From Pseudomonadota bacterium (GTDB taxonomy: Bacteria > Pseudomonadota > Alphaproteobacteria > Acetobacterales > Acetobacteraceae), in NCBI GenBank assembly GCA_021845985.1, contig JAJZES010000012.1, positions 1-64,000 on the forward strand: DNA of 64,000 bases, in the 5' to 3' direction. Shown here piece by piece: positions 11,105 to 20,853 of this stretch. A program made the position numbers and the translations under genes. Each line of letters opens with the position of its first letter. The stretch's first letter is position 1. Below the pieces are notes generated by a model that saw only the letters and a list, made by a program, of their open reading frames with translations, searched no databases and had not been told where the DNA came from.

Positions 11105-11151
11105 GTGGCCCGGCGCGTGCTTGGCCGCTGGCCAGCCTGACAGGAGGATCC

Positions 11152-12078
11152 ATGTCCGACCCCTTCATCGTTGCCGCCGCGCAGACCGGGCCGGTCGCCC
11201 GCGGCGAGACCCGTGCCGCGGTGGTGCGCCGGCTGATCGCGCTGCTGCGCGCCGCCCATGCCCGCGGCGCCGCGGTGGTGGCGTTTCCCGAACTGGTGCT
11301 GACGACGTTCTTTCCGCGCTACTGGATGGAGGACGCGCGGGAGATCGACGCCTGGTTCGAGCGTGAGATGCCCGGTCCCGAAACGCGCCCGCTGTTCGAG
11401 ACCGCCGCCGCACTCGGCATCGGCTTCAGCCTCGGCTATGCCGAACTGACCGCGCAGGGACGCCGCTTCAACACGTCGATCCTGGTGGACGGCACCGGCC
11501 GCATCGTCGGCACGTATCGCAAAGTGCATCTGCCCGGCCATGCCGACCACAAGCCGGATCGGCCGTACCAGCATCTCGAAAAGAAGTATTTCGAACCGGG
11601 CGATCTCGGCTTTCCGGTGTGGCGGGCGTTCGGCGCCCATGTCGGCATGGCGATCTGCAACGACCGCCGCTGGCCGGAGACCTATCGCGTCATGGGGCTG
11701 CAGGACGTCGAACTGGTGCTGATCGGCTACAATACCCCGGTGCCCTCGGTGATGACGCCGCAATACGACCATCTCGCCGCGTTTCACAACCATCTGTCGA
11801 TGCAGGCCGGTGCCTATCAGAACGCCACCTACGTCGTCGGCGCCGCCAAGGCGGGGCTGGAGGAGGGCAGCTCCCTGCTCGCCGGCTCCTGCATCGTCGC
11901 GCCCTCGGGCGAGATCATCGCCCAGGCCGCCAGCGCCGACGACGAGGTGATTACCGCGCTGGTCGATCCGGCGCTGTGCCAGATCAACAAGCGCACCACC
12001 TTCAACTTCGCCGCCCATCGGCGCTGCGAGCATTACGGCCTGATCACCGCCCGCACCGGCGCCGCGCCGCCGGCGTAA
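11152..12078 (+). CDS. N-carbamoyl-D-amino-acid amidohydrolase (nitrilase superfamily)
   Basis: This carbon-nitrogen hydrolase of 308 residues has the catalytic triad Glu47 (AFPEL), Lys124 (YRKVHLPG) and Cys169 (AICNDRRWPE). The Cys context NDRRWPETYRVMGLQ, together with GYNTP and the C-terminal NFAAHRRCEHYGLI, is what I know from Agrobacterium D-carbamoylases. These cleave N-carbamoyl-D-amino acids to the D-amino acid, CO2 and ammonia. A strong AGGAGG ribosome site lies 5 bases before the ATG. No hydantoinase or hydantoin racemase is nearby, so the physiological substrate may be different. It is 48 bp downstream of the flavoprotein and probably co-transcribed. Confidence 0.85.
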   Translation: MSDPFIVAAAQTGPVARGETRAAVVRRLIALLRAAHARGAAVVAFPELVLTTFFPRYWMEDAREIDAWFEREMPGPETRPLFETAAALGIGFSLGYAELTAQGRRFNTSILVDGTGRIVGTYRKVHLPGHADHKPDRPYQHLEKKYFEPGDLGFPVWRAFGAHVGMAICNDRRWPETYRVMGLQDVELVLIGYNTPVPSVMTPQYDHLAAFHNHLSMQAGAYQNATYVVGAAKAGLEEGSSLLAGSCIVAPSGEIIAQAASADDEVITALVDPALCQINKRTTFNFAAHRRCEHYGLITARTGAAPPA

Positions 12079-12185
12079 TGCCGACATGGTGCAGGTTTTG
12101 CCGCATCGTCATGGTCGGCACAGGCCGGCCATCGACGCCTTGGCGCCGCACTACCCGCCACGGTCGCGGACCCGGCCGCGATGGT

Positions 12186-13820
12186 TCAGACATGGCTGAT
12201 GGTGAGATAGTTCATCCCCCCTGCGGTGCCGCCGCCGATGGCGAAGGCCTGCGCCTGTGCCGCCGTCGTGTTGACGAAGCCGACCCCGGCGGAGCTGATG
12301 CCGCCGCCGCTGATGGTCAGCACCGCCTGGTTGCCGGCGGTCTCGCTCCAGGTGAGCTGCGAGGCGCCGAGCGTCGGCCCCCAGATGACCAGCGCATCGC
12401 CGCTGTGGAAATTGGCCAGCGCATCCCAGGTGGACGGACCGCGGCTGTCGATGACGAAATGGTCGCTGCCGCTGCCGCCGATCATCAGGGCGGTGTTCTG
12501 GTCGGCATTCAGCAGGTTGTTGCCGGAGGTCGCCATCAGCACGTCCTGGCCCTGTCCCGCCACCATGAAGGCGTTGGGGGTGTTGGCCGTGACCTGCACC
12601 GTGTCCGGCCCGATGGCGACGAATTCGGACTGGTAGCTGGGCATCGACGACACCGTGCCGGCCAGCGTGGCGCTGGCGCCGGTGGTCAGGTTCTGCTCGC
12701 TGTAGCTGCCGGTGATGCCGGCGACATTGATATGCAGGCCGCTCGCCGGCCCCCAGATCGGCATGCCCTGCTGGTCATAGACGGCATTGTTCTGCCCCGG
12801 ACTGGTATCGCTGGTGGCCAGCCTGCCGTAGCCGTAGGTGTAGTAGAGCGTCGCGGCGGCATCCGTCGGTACCGCCGTGGCGAAGGTCAGCAGGACGTGG
12901 CCGCTGTCGGTCACCGTCGCCGCGGTGGCGTTCAGTGTCGTGCCGTTGTCGGTGATCGACCAGCCGACGCCGCTGGCCGCCGCGCTGCTGAGCGTGGCGG
13001 AGAGCGCGGCGTTGTTGAGCGCCATCGTCACCTCCACCTGCGTCGTGCCGACCAGCCGCGCGGCAACCGCCTCCGGCCCGTAGGCATCGACGGTGCCGGC
13101 GGCGACCGCCGAGCCGGGCAGGGCGTATTGCTTGAACTCCATGGCGATCGAGCGTGCCAGCCGCAGATCGACCATGTTGGAATCGGTGACGTCCATATGC
13201 GGGCCGCCATAAGTGCCGGTCTGCCCGTAATCCATGTTCACGTCGTTGGCCTGCGCGCCGACGGTGGCGTTAAAGGCCGGATTGGCGGCGAGCAGCTCCA
13301 TCCCCTGCTTGATGCCCTGGTTGACCGCCGGGATCAGATTTTCGCCAAAGGGGATGGCATTGACGAATACATAGGGCGTCGTCGCCGCGCTCTGGCCGAG
13401 CGCCTGACGCACCTGTTGCGCCTCGAAATTGACCCCGCTCATCCATTGCTGGGTGGACAGGCTGGCATTGGTGCTGTCGTTTTCGTTCTGCAGCCACAGG
13501 ATCGCCGTCGGGGCCGCCTTCTCGGCGGCGGGCAGGGCGTCGATGTAATTCAGCAGCCCGGTTTCCAGCGTGTTGTTGGTCCAGCCGTTTCGCCAGTTGC
13601 CGTTGACCGCGCTGATCCAGTCGCCGATGAAGGCGGTGCCGCCGACCACGGTGTTGTCGTTGGCGGCGGTGTCGCTGTCCTTCTCCAAAAGGTTGATCTT
13701 GTTGTTGACGCCATCAAACCCCAGCAGCTTTTCGGCATCCGTGGCAATCGTGCCAAAGTCGGGCGAGCGCTGCAGCAAGCCGGCGTTCGACTGCCCTCGG
13801 AGCAGAACGTTAAGTTCCAT
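12186..13820 (-). CDS. SGNH/sialate O-acetylesterase-like protein with RTX-like C-terminus
   Basis: The 544-residue protein opens with LLRGQSNAG, a block I motif of the SASA/DUF303 esterase family (catalytic Ser), with WLQNEND matching the WxQGExD block and GGPHMD giving a candidate catalytic His. A beta-rich middle domain follows. The last 150 residues hold degenerate glycine/aspartate repeats (GQGQDVLMATSGNN, GGSGSDHFVID) resembling RTX or haemolysin-type calcium repeats. There is no signal peptide, which fits type I secretion through the C-terminus. It is unusually Asn/Thr-rich and Arg-poor beside its neighbours, as expected for an exported protein. It probably removes O-acetyl or similar ester groups from glycans; the substrate is unknown. 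Confidence 0.7.
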   Translation of the reverse strand: MELNVLLRGQSNAGLLQRSPDFGTIATDAEKLLGFDGVNNKINLLEKDSDTAANDNTVVGGTAFIGDWISAVNGNWRNGWTNNTLETGLLNYIDALPAAEKAAPTAILWLQNENDSTNASLSTQQWMSGVNFEAQQVRQALGQSAATTPYVFVNAIPFGENLIPAVNQGIKQGMELLAANPAFNATVGAQANDVNMDYGQTGTYGGPHMDVTDSNMVDLRLARSIAMEFKQYALPGSAVAAGTVDAYGPEAVAARLVGTTQVEVTMALNNAALSATLSSAAASGVGWSITDNGTTLNATAATVTDSGHVLLTFATAVPTDAAATLYYTYGYGRLATSDTSPGQNNAVYDQQGMPIWGPASGLHINVAGITGSYSEQNLTTGASATLAGTVSSMPSYQSEFVAIGPDTVQVTANTPNAFMVAGQGQDVLMATSGNNLLNADQNTALMIGGSGSDHFVIDSRGPSTWDALANFHSGDALVIWGPTLGASQLTWSETAGNQAVLTISGGGISSAGVGFVNTTAAQAQAFAIGGGTAGGMNYLTISHV

Positions 13821-13904
13821 GCGACCGTACCTTCTACAACTTGCTGGTTTGCGCTTTCGAGCGCATTATGATCGTCTGCATTTACGTTCCGGGCGACAGG
13901 TCGA

Positions 13905-14597
13905 GTGATAACAATTTCGCAGGGTCACGGGGTTTCTGCTCCCGTTCCGCCCCGCCCCGCCGCCAGCCTGCTGGTGCTGCGCGGTGCGGCCGAGGTGCTG
14001 ATGGGGCTGCGCGGTGCCGGGCACCGCTTCATGCCCAACCGGCTGGTGTTTCCCGGCGGCGCCGTCGATCCGGCGGATCACGATGCCGCGCATGCCTCGC
14101 CGCCGCGCCCGCATGTCCGGCGCATGCTGGAGGCGGCGGCCGACCCCGCGCTGGCGCTGGCGCTGGCCGTCGCCGCGGCGCGGGAACTAGAGGAGGAGAC
14201 CGGGCTGACGCTGGGCAGGCCGCCGCATCTCGCCCGGCTCGACTATCTGTGCCGCGCGGTGACGCCGCCCGCCATGCCGGTGCGCTTCGACGCCCGCTTC
14301 CTGGTCGTCGATGCCGCCGAGGTCAGCGGCACGCTCGGCGGGTCCGGCGAATTGGAGCAGGTGCGCTACTATCCGCTTGCCGAGGCGCTGGCGCTCAATC
14401 TGGCGGACGTGACGCGCGGGGTGCTGGAGCGGCTGGCCGAGTGGCAGGCGCTCGACGCGGCGGCGCGGGCGGCGCGCCAGCAGACGCCGCTGCGCGTCGA
14501 GCGCGGCTGGATCGTCGAGGGAGTGTCGGAGCCTAGCGAGCGGCCGGGCGCCACACTCCTACCGCCGACTCCGCCCGGCCCTCCGCGGCCAGTTTGA
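13905..14597 (+). CDS. Nudix hydrolase (NUDT7/8/19-like, long-insert type)
   Basis: The 230-residue Nudix-fold protein has a divided Nudix box. VFPGGAVDPADHD is followed by about 40 extra residues and then AAARELEEETGL, which provides the metal-binding REXXEE. This long-insert layout occurs in CoA-diphosphatase/NUDT19-like enzymes that cleave acyl-CoA or CoA. The substrate here is not established. The GTG start at 13905 has only a weak purine-rich site, so a later start is possible. The 3' end overlaps the convergent metallo-beta-lactamase gene by 65 bp, and the two families often occur side by side. Confidence 0.8.
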   Translation: MITISQGHGVSAPVPPRPAASLLVLRGAAEVLMGLRGAGHRFMPNRLVFPGGAVDPADHDAAHASPPRPHVRRMLEAAADPALALALAVAAARELEEETGLTLGRPPHLARLDYLCRAVTPPAMPVRFDARFLVVDAAEVSGTLGGSGELEQVRYYPLAEALALNLADVTRGVLERLAEWQALDAAARAARQQTPLRVERGWIVEGVSEPSERPGATLLPPTPPGPPRPV

Positions 14598-15333
14598 TCA
14601 GGTGGGCGCCGACGCTCGCCTCCGCCGCCCCGCGCAGCCGCTTGTCGAGACCGGGATAGAGCCTTCCCACCAGCGCCGCTGGCGTGTGCGGATGCTCTGC
14701 CAGGGCGGCGACGATCGCCGCCTCGCGCGCCAGCCGGTGATCGAGCAGCGCCTGGGTGTAGCCGCGCGTGTCGTCGATCGGCGGCCCGTGGCCGGGCAGG
14801 AAGACCGCGTCCTGGCGCGCCAGCAGTCGGCGCAGCCCGGTGATATAGGCGGCCATGTCGCCTTCCGGCGGCATCACGACACTGGTGGCGAACCCCATGA
14901 CGTGATCGCCGGTGAACACCACGCCATCGGCGCGGGCGAAGCACAGATGGTCGGCGGCATGGCCGGGGGTATGCAGCGCCGTCCATAATCCGATGGCGGC
15001 GCCGTCGGCGGTGCCGCGGGTGTGGGCAAACACCGGCGCCCCGGTGGCGCGTTCCAGCGCCGGCAGCGCGCCGATATGGTCGGGATGGCCGTGGGTGAGA
15101 AAGATGCGCGCCACATTCCCCGCCGCCGCCAGGATCGCCGCGACATGCGCCGCATTGTCCGGTCCGGGGTCGAGCACGGTCGTTCCGCCGATGCCCTCGA
15201 TCAGATAGGTGTTGGTGCCGTGATAGGTCATCGGGCCGGGGTTGGGTGCGACCAGCCGGCGGATGCCGGCGGCGATGGCGAAGGCTTCGCCGCGCGGCGG
15301 TTCAGGCTCGGTCAGAAACACCAGATCGCTCAT
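14533..15333 (-). CDS. Metallo-beta-lactamase fold hydrolase (LACTB2-like)
   Basis: This 266-residue MBL-fold hydrolase has the binuclear metal motif THGHPDHIG, the second ligands HTPGHAADH and TGDHVMG, and the terminal FLPGHGPPI. A C-terminal winged-helix-like segment (EHPHTPAALVGRLYP) follows, as in human LACTB2 and many bacterial relatives. LACTB2 is a single-strand RNA endonuclease in mitochondria, but bacterial members are mostly uncharacterised, so RNA cleavage is only a possibility. The start overlaps the end of the EamA transporter gene by 4 bp (ATGA-type), placing it in one operon with the transporter and the MaoC-type hydratase. Confidence 0.85.
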   Translation of the reverse strand: MSDLVFLTEPEPPRGEAFAIAAGIRRLVAPNPGPMTYHGTNTYLIEGIGGTTVLDPGPDNAAHVAAILAAAGNVARIFLTHGHPDHIGALPALERATGAPVFAHTRGTADGAAIGLWTALHTPGHAADHLCFARADGVVFTGDHVMGFATSVVMPPEGDMAAYITGLRRLLARQDAVFLPGHGPPIDDTRGYTQALLDHRLAREAAIVAALAEHPHTPAALVGRLYPGLDKRLRGAAEASVGAHLIKLAAEGRAESAVGVWRPAAR

Positions 15334-16274
15334 CCGCCGGCCCCCGCCATTCGGAACGCCGTCCGCTCCGCGCGAGACCGGCGCTGCTCGCCCACAAAAT
15401 TATACAGTCCGGCCGCCACCACCACCCCGGCGCCGCCCATCGTCCACCCCGACGGCACCTGCGCGAAGGCGAGATAGCCGAACAGCCCGGCCCAGATCAG
15501 CCCGGCATACTCATAGGGCGCCAGGGCGCCCATCGGCGCCAGCGCACAGGCGCGCGAATAGATCCAGTGCGCCAGACCGTTGCTGACGCCGAGGATGGTG
15601 AGGCAGACTATGACGGTGGTGTCGATGCCGGGCAGCGGGAAACCGCCGGCCAGCATCGCCACGCCGACCGGCACATGCGCCGCCAGCAGCCAGAAGGCAA
15701 GGCATTCCGGGGTCTCGGTGGTGGAGAGCAGGCGCGTCAGATTGCGGCTGACCGCCATCGCGGCGACGCCGCACAGCAGCAGCAGTGTCGCCCCGGTCCA
15801 CAGATCGCCGCCGGGACGCAGCATCACCAGCATGCCGAGAAAGCCGATGCCGGTCGCCGCCCAGCGCCGCAGTCCGATGCGCTCGCTCAGCATCGGCCCG
15901 GCCAGCACCAGCATCATCAGCGGCGCCGCGTAGCCGACCGCATAGCTGTCGGCCAGCCCGAGCGACCAGCTCCAGGCAATATACCAAGTCAGCGACGCCG
16001 CGGCATGAATGACGCTGCGGAACGCGACCAGGGACACGCGCCTGGGGCGGAGCCGGTACAACCCGCCAGCCTGTCCGAGTGCAACCACGGCGACGACGCT
16101 GCCCCCTGCCAGTCCGCGCCCGATCATCGCGCCGACCACCCCCATCACCGGCAGCGCCCACACCGTCGCCACGTCGCCGATGGTCAGCAGCAGGAAGCAG
16201 ACATTGACCATGGTGATACCGCGCACCGCGTCCTGGCCGCTGTCGCGTAGCCGGGACCGGAGCAGATCAGGCAA
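15330..16274 (-). CDS. DMT-superfamily transporter (EamA domain)
   Basis: This integral membrane protein has about ten hydrophobic helices in two EamA repeats; the second repeat begins around CLTILGVSNGLAHWIYSRAC and holds PYEYAGLIWAGLFGY. Such carriers export metabolites or amino-acid-like compounds, and substrate cannot be inferred. I chose a TTG start at 16274, which overlaps the MaoC-type gene's stop and retains the charged lead-in LRDSGQDAVRGI typical of this group (314 residues). An ATG at 16211 gives a 293-residue alternative. The end overlaps the MBL hydrolase start by 4 bp. Confidence 0.82.
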   Translation of the reverse strand: MPDLLRSRLRDSGQDAVRGITMVNVCFLLLTIGDVATVWALPVMGVVGAMIGRGLAGGSVVAVVALGQAGGLYRLRPRRVSLVAFRSVIHAAASLTWYIAWSWSLGLADSYAVGYAAPLMMLVLAGPMLSERIGLRRWAATGIGFLGMLVMLRPGGDLWTGATLLLLCGVAAMAVSRNLTRLLSTTETPECLAFWLLAAHVPVGVAMLAGGFPLPGIDTTVIVCLTILGVSNGLAHWIYSRACALAPMGALAPYEYAGLIWAGLFGYLAFAQVPSGWTMGGAGVVVAAGLYNFVGEQRRSRAERTAFRMAGAGG

Positions 16275-17109
16275 GCAGTGCCTCCGCGTCCATGCACACC
16301 GCTCCGGTGTCGTCGCGCGTCTCCAGGCGCACGGTCGCCCCGTCCCGCCAGGCGAGCAGCGACAAGTCGCGGTCATGGAAGGCGGGGCGGCGGCCGCGAT
16401 AGCGGATCGTCGCCAGCCGCGCGCCGGGCGCCGCCGCCTGCGCATGCAGCGCCAGCAGCGTCGCCTGCAGCGGGCCATGCACCACCAGACCGGGATAGCC
16501 CTCGGCCTGCGTCGCGTAGTCGAGGTCGTAATGGATGCGATGGGCGTTGCCGGTCAGCGCCGAGTAGCGGAACAGCAGCACCGCATCCGGCCGCAGGCTG
16601 CGCACCAGCGCCCCGGCGGCGTCCGGCGCCGCTTGCGCCGGGCGCACCGCGGCGCCTTCCAGGCCGCGATAGACGATGTCCTGTTCCTCGACGATGGCGA
16701 CGCCGGCGGCATTGGCGAGTTCGTGGCGCAGGCTGACGAAGACCAGCCGGCCGCTGGCGCCGGTTTTGTCGCTGATGGCGGTGATGGTGCGGGTGCGGCT
16801 GACCGGCTCGCCGATGCGCAGCGTGCCGGGAAAGCTGACGCGCCCGCCCGCCCACATGCGCCGCGGCAACTCATGCAGCGGCGGCATGAAGCCGCCGCGC
16901 CGCGGGTGTCCGTCCGGGCCGAGGCCGTGTGCCGGCGCCCAGTCCTGAAACAGCATCCAGTGCCACAGCGGCGGCAGCACCTCGCCCGGATCGGGCAGAT
17001 CGAGCGTCGCCGCGAGTGCCGCGGCCAGCGTCGGCCAGACCGTGTCCTGCCGCGTCTCGCTGCGGCCCAGATACGCCTCGTGTGCCACCGCGCCGCCCCC
17101 CCCGACCAT
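16267..17109 (-). CDS. MaoC/FAS1-like dehydratase, mesaconyl-C4-CoA (3-methylfumaryl-CoA) hydratase-like
   Basis: The protein has 280 residues with two hot-dog domains. The first is a FAS1-like dehydratase domain (PLWHWMLFQDWAP, RRMWAGGRVSFPG). The second carries the hydratase signature FRYSALTGNAHRIHYDLDYA with the catalytic Asn/His, followed by GYPGLVVHGPLQA. This layout matches mesaconyl-C4-CoA or itaconyl-CoA hydratases, which act on branched C5 dicarboxylate CoA thioesters. No linked CoA-transferase or lyase is in the window, so the pathway is uncertain. The ATG at 17109 was preferred; a GTG eight codons later is also possible. It heads a three-gene overlapping operon with the EamA transporter and MBL hydrolase. 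Confidence 0.8.
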   Translation of the reverse strand: MVGGGGAVAHEAYLGRSETRQDTVWPTLAAALAATLDLPDPGEVLPPLWHWMLFQDWAPAHGLGPDGHPRRGGFMPPLHELPRRMWAGGRVSFPGTLRIGEPVSRTRTITAISDKTGASGRLVFVSLRHELANAAGVAIVEEQDIVYRGLEGAAVRPAQAAPDAAGALVRSLRPDAVLLFRYSALTGNAHRIHYDLDYATQAEGYPGLVVHGPLQATLLALHAQAAAPGARLATIRYRGRRPAFHDRDLSLLAWRDGATVRLETRDDTGAVCMDAEALLA

Positions 17110-17250
17110 TTGCGTGAGCCTAGCCCGGCGCCGGCCATGCCACCACCAACGCAGTGAACGGCGCGACATACGCCGCAAGCATGACCGACGCGACCAACCG
17201 GCAGCAGCCCACCGGCGGTGCAGCCCGACGTCGCCGTCACCTGAGACCGG

Positions 17251-19677
17251 TCAGTCGATGTCGCCGCCGGTGCGCCGCGTCAGCACTTCGCGTTTGCCGA
17301 CATGGTTGGCCGGGCCGACGATGCCCTCTTTTTCCATCTGCTCGATCAGCCGGGCGGCGCGGTTGTAGCCGATCTGCAGATGCCGCTGGATGAAGCTGGT
17401 GCTCGCCTTGCCCTCGCGCGAGACGATGTCCACCGCCTGATCGAACAGCCCTTTCTCGCCGTCGCCGGCACCGGAGATGCCGGAATAGCCGCCGCCGTCC
17501 GGCTCCTCGGCCGCCTCGGTGACCTCCTCGACATAGGCCGGCTCGCCCTGGGCGCGGAGGAAGGCAACGATCTCCTCGACCTCGTGGTCGGTGACGAAGG
17601 GGCCGTGAACGCGGGTGATGCGTCCGCCGCCGACCATGTAGAGCATGTCGCCCTGGCCGAGCAGTTGTTCGGCGCCCTGCTCGCCAAGGATGGTGCGGCT
17701 GTCGAACTTGCTGATCACCTGAAAGCTCATCCGGGTCGGGAAATTGGCCTTGATGGTGCCGGTGATGACATCGACCGAGGGGCGCTGCGTCGCCATCACC
17801 ACATGGATCCCGGCGGCGCGCGCCATCTGCGCCAGCCGCTGCACCGCCGCCTCGATCTCCTTGCCGGCGACCATCATCAGGTCGGCCATCTCGTCGATGA
17901 CAACGACGATGAACGGCAGTGTCTCCAGCGCCAGCGGCTGTTCCTCGAACAGCGGCTTGTTGGTCTCCGGGTCGAAGCCGGTCTGCACCCGGCGCGTCAC
18001 CATCTCGCCGTTCGCCCGCGCCTCGGCGACGCGCTCGTTGTAGCCGCCGACATTGCGCACGCCGAGCTGGCTCATCGCCCGGTAGCGCCGCTCCATCTCG
18101 CGCACCGTCCATTTCAGCGCCGTCACCGCCTTGGCCGGCTCGGTGACCACCGGCGCCATCAGATGCGGGATGCCCTCGTACACCGACAGTTCCAGCATCT
18201 TCGGGTCGATCAGGATGAGCCGGCACTGTTCGGGCGAGAGCTTGTAGAGCAACGACAGGATCATCGCGTTGATGCCGACCGACTTGCCCGAACCCGTGGT
18301 GCCGGCGACCAGCAGATGCGGCATGCGGGCGAGGTCGGCCAGGATCGGCGCGCCGCTGATGTCCTTGCCGAGCGCCAGCGACAGCTTGCCCTGCTGGCGC
18401 GCCCAGTCCTCGCTGCCGATCAGTTCGGAGAGGAAGACCGTCTCGCGCTTGGCGTTGGGCACCTCGATGCCGATGACGTTGCGCCCGGAGACGGTGGCGA
18501 TGCGCACGGCGGAGACCGACAGGCTGCGCGCCACGTCGTCGGCGAGGCCGATCACCCGGGCGCTGCGGATGCCGGGGGCGGGTTCCAGCTCGTACAGCGT
18601 CACCACCGGGCCGGGGCGGATTTCGACGATGCGGCCCTGCACGCCGTAATCGGCCAGCACCGATTCGAGCAGCCGCGCATTGGCCTGCAGCGACTCGGCC
18701 GAGGGCGCGCCGATGGTGGCGCGCGACGGCGCCGGGGCGAGCAGGGAGAGCGGCGGCAGCCGCCATGGCCCGTCGAGCGGCAGACTTTCCTGTCGCGCCG
18801 GGGCGGGCTTGCGCGCCGGTGCGGCGATGCGCGCGGCTGGGCGGGCGGGCGCCGCGGCCGGCGGTTCGCTGAGCGGCGGGCGGGTGACGGCGGCGGCCGG
18901 GCGCGGCGGCGGCGCGGCGCGTGGCTCGACCAGCGTCACCGTAACCGCCGCCTCCGGCGCCGCCGGTGTGGTGCCGTTCAGCCGGTCGAGCAGCGCCGCG
19001 CCGGCGCCGCCGAGGCGGGTCATGATCCGCCCGGCGAAGCCGGCGACGACGCGCCCCTGCCGCGCCGATTGCCGCGCCGCCAGCCCGGCGGCCCGCCACT
19101 CGCCGCGCGACAGGCCGAGCGACAGCACGATCAGCGCCGCCGCCAGCGCGGTGCAGAGGGCGATGACGATGGCGGCGCCGAACGGCCCGATCATGTCGTG
19201 CCCGGCGGCGATGGCGGTGGCGCCGACCAGTTGCCCGGCGGCGCCGCCCAGACCCACGCCGGCCGGCCACAGCAGCGGCCGGCCGTGCCAGTCGGGGATG
19301 GCGGCGAGGACCGACGCGGTGGCGGGCAGCGCCGCCAGCAGCGCGGCGAGGCGCAGCGACACGCTGGTCAGCCCGCGATGCGAGCCGATGCGCCAGCCCC
19401 AGGCGAGCAGCGCCAGCGCCGGCAGACCGCCGGCGACGCCGAACCCCTGAATCAGCAGATCGGCGACGATGGCGCCCGGCCACCCGGCCAGATTGCCGAC
19501 CGAGGCGGCGCTCGCCGTATCCAGCGACGGGTCGCCCGGATGATACGACAGCAGCGCCAGCAGCAGCCCGCCGGCGGCGGCCAGCAGCACGAAGGCGCCG
19601 AACTCGGCGACGCGTCGCCGCAGCGTCACGCGCAGCGCCGGCGAGGCGAGGCGGTTGGCCTCCAGGGCTACGGCCAT
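17251..19677 (-). CDS. ftsK: DNA translocase FtsK
   Basis: FtsK is the septal DNA pump that clears and decatenates chromosome termini during division. The 808-residue protein has four N-terminal membrane helices (residues about 25-200), an Ala/Pro-rich linker, and the RecA-like motor with Walker [15 protein letters not shown] and Walker [15 protein letters not shown]. The C-terminal gamma winged helix around [22 protein letters not shown] reads KOPS sites. The linker is much shorter than in Escherichia coli, as in most alphaproteobacteria. The ATG at 19677 begins just before the first membrane segment; upstream in-frame codons would add a basic, unsupported extension. The gene stands alone and diverges from hpnL. 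Confidence 0.95.
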   Translation of the reverse strand: MAVALEANRLASPALRVTLRRRVAEFGAFVLLAAAGGLLLALLSYHPGDPSLDTASAASVGNLAGWPGAIVADLLIQGFGVAGGLPALALLAWGWRIGSHRGLTSVSLRLAALLAALPATASVLAAIPDWHGRPLLWPAGVGLGGAAGQLVGATAIAAGHDMIGPFGAAIVIALCTALAAALIVLSLGLSRGEWRAAGLAARQSARQGRVVAGFAGRIMTRLGGAGAALLDRLNGTTPAAPEAAVTVTLVEPRAAPPPRPAAAVTRPPLSEPPAAAPARPAARIAAPARKPAPARQESLPLDGPWRLPPLSLLAPAPSRATIGAPSAESLQANARLLESVLADYGVQGRIVEIRPGPVVTLYELEPAPGIRSARVIGLADDVARSLSVSAVRIATVSGRNVIGIEVPNAKRETVFLSELIGSEDWARQQGKLSLALGKDISGAPILADLARMPHLLVAGTTGSGKSVGINAMILSLLYKLSPEQCRLILIDPKMLELSVYEGIPHLMAPVVTEPAKAVTALKWTVREMERRYRAMSQLGVRNVGGYNERVAEARANGEMVTRRVQTGFDPETNKPLFEEQPLALETLPFIVVVIDEMADLMMVAGKEIEAAVQRLAQMARAAGIHVVMATQRPSVDVITGTIKANFPTRMSFQVISKFDSRTILGEQGAEQLLGQGDMLYMVGGGRITRVHGPFVTDHEVEEIVAFLRAQGEPAYVEEVTEAAEEPDGGGYSGISGAGDGEKGLFDQAVDIVSREGKASTSFIQRHLQIGYNRAARLIEQMEKEGIVGPANHVGKREVLTRRTGGDID

Positions 19678-19819
19678 GTTCCAGGGTCTCCGCCGGCTCG
19701 GGTTCGTCTGCCGGACCAATGATAGCCGGGAAGCCGTTGAGTCTCGACGGGGTTTTTTCGCCGCGCGTCGTGGTGATGCGTGACTTGACAATTCCCGGTG
19801 CGCGGCCGTAACCGGCCGC

Positions 19820-20761
19820 GTGGCAAATCAGCGTCTTGCCGTCCTGTTGATCGGCCTGGGCGGCGGCGCGGCAATCGCACTGATCGGCTATGTCGGTGCG
19901 CGTGCCATCGGCGCCGACGTGTTCGCCGCCGGCTGGGCGATCCCCGTCGCCATGGCGCTGCATGCGCTGCAACTCCTGCTCTCGGCCCGCGCCTGGCGTG
20001 ACGCCGCCGGCGACGTGCCGCCGCCGCTGGCCGACTGGTTGCGTATCCGCTGGGTGCGCGAGGCGGTGAACGCGATGCTGCCGGTGGCGCAGCTTGGCGG
20101 CAATCTGGTCGGCATCCGCCTGCTGATGCAGCGTGGCCTGAAGGCGCCGCTGGCCGGCGCCGCCACCACGTTCGACATGACCGCCGAGGCGCTGGCGCAG
20201 GCGGTGTTCACGCTGGTCGGCATCGCCGCGGTTGGCGGCGGCGGGCGCTGGCTCGGCGGCGGCGCGGCGCTGATGGCGCTCGGCGTGCTGCTGTTCATGC
20301 TGGCCCAGCGCGCCGGGCTGCTGCGGCTGGTGGAGGGGGTGGCACTGCGGTTGCCCGCCCTGCCGCCGGACGCGTTGCGCGGCCTGCATGCCGAGCTGAT
20401 GCGGCTGCAGCGCGACAAGGCACGGATTGCCCGCTGCATCGGCCTGCATCTGGTGGCTTGGCTGCTTGGTGTGGCCGAGACCTGGATCGTGCTGGCGGCG
20501 CTGGGGCAGCCGCTCGGCGGGGTGGCGGCGCTCGTCGTCGAGAGTCTGGGCATGGCGGCGCGCAGCGCCGGGTTCGCCGTGCCGGGGGCGCTCGGGGTAC
20601 AGGAGGGCGGGTTCGTGCTGGCCGGCGGGCTGGTCGGCCTGCCGCCGGATGCGGCAATTGCCCTGTCGATGGTCAAGCGGGCGCGCGAACTCGCCGTCGG
20701 CATTCCCGGCCTGCTGGTCTGGCACTGGACCGAGGCACGCCGCCACGTTACCGCCGGCTGA
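19820..20761 (+). CDS. hpnL: HpnL-like hopanoid-associated membrane protein (LPG synthase TM-domain family)
   Basis: This 313-residue polytopic membrane protein belongs to the flippase-like fold of lysylphosphatidylglycerol synthase TM domains. [16 protein letters not shown] followed by [10 protein letters not shown], and [18 protein letters not shown] near the C-terminus, are characteristic of the HpnL group found in hopanoid gene clusters. HpnL is thought to act in hopanoid or lipid transport. The other hpn genes are not in this window, so the assignment rests on sequence pattern alone. A GTG start at 19820 gives [10 protein letters not shown]; no good ribosome site is visible. It diverges from ftsK. 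Confidence 0.65.
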   Translation: MANQRLAVLLIGLGGGAAIALIGYVGARAIGADVFAAGWAIPVAMALHALQLLLSARAWRDAAGDVPPPLADWLRIRWVREAVNAMLPVAQLGGNLVGIRLLMQRGLKAPLAGAATTFDMTAEALAQAVFTLVGIAAVGGGGRWLGGGAALMALGVLLFMLAQRAGLLRLVEGVALRLPALPPDALRGLHAELMRLQRDKARIARCIGLHLVAWLLGVAETWIVLAALGQPLGGVAALVVESLGMAARSAGFAVPGALGVQEGGFVLAGGLVGLPPDAAIALSMVKRARELAVGIPGLLVWHWTEARRHVTAG

Positions 20762-20853
20762 GCCTGCCGCCGGGGTAGGGTGCAAGGCAGCGCGGGGCGC
20801 TGCTATGACCTGATCCGGCTGCCGGCGCCGGGTCCGTGCAACCGGGGGGAAAC

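Noticed and set aside
12079-12120. TGCCGAC/GTCGGCA inverted repeat after the carbamoylase gene
   Set aside because: The 28-nt loop is long and no T-run follows on either strand, so it is not convincing as a terminator.
11619-13871. A 750-residue plus-strand frame opposite the esterase
   Set aside because: The reverse-strand SASA motifs and composition are coherent; this frame is Arg/Gly-rich without domains.
17237-20785. A 1182-residue open frame on the minus strand covering ftsK and hpnL
   Set aside because: It is a high-G+C shadow: Arg/Ala/Gly-rich nonsense over two well-supported genes (FtsK motor motifs, HpnL signature).
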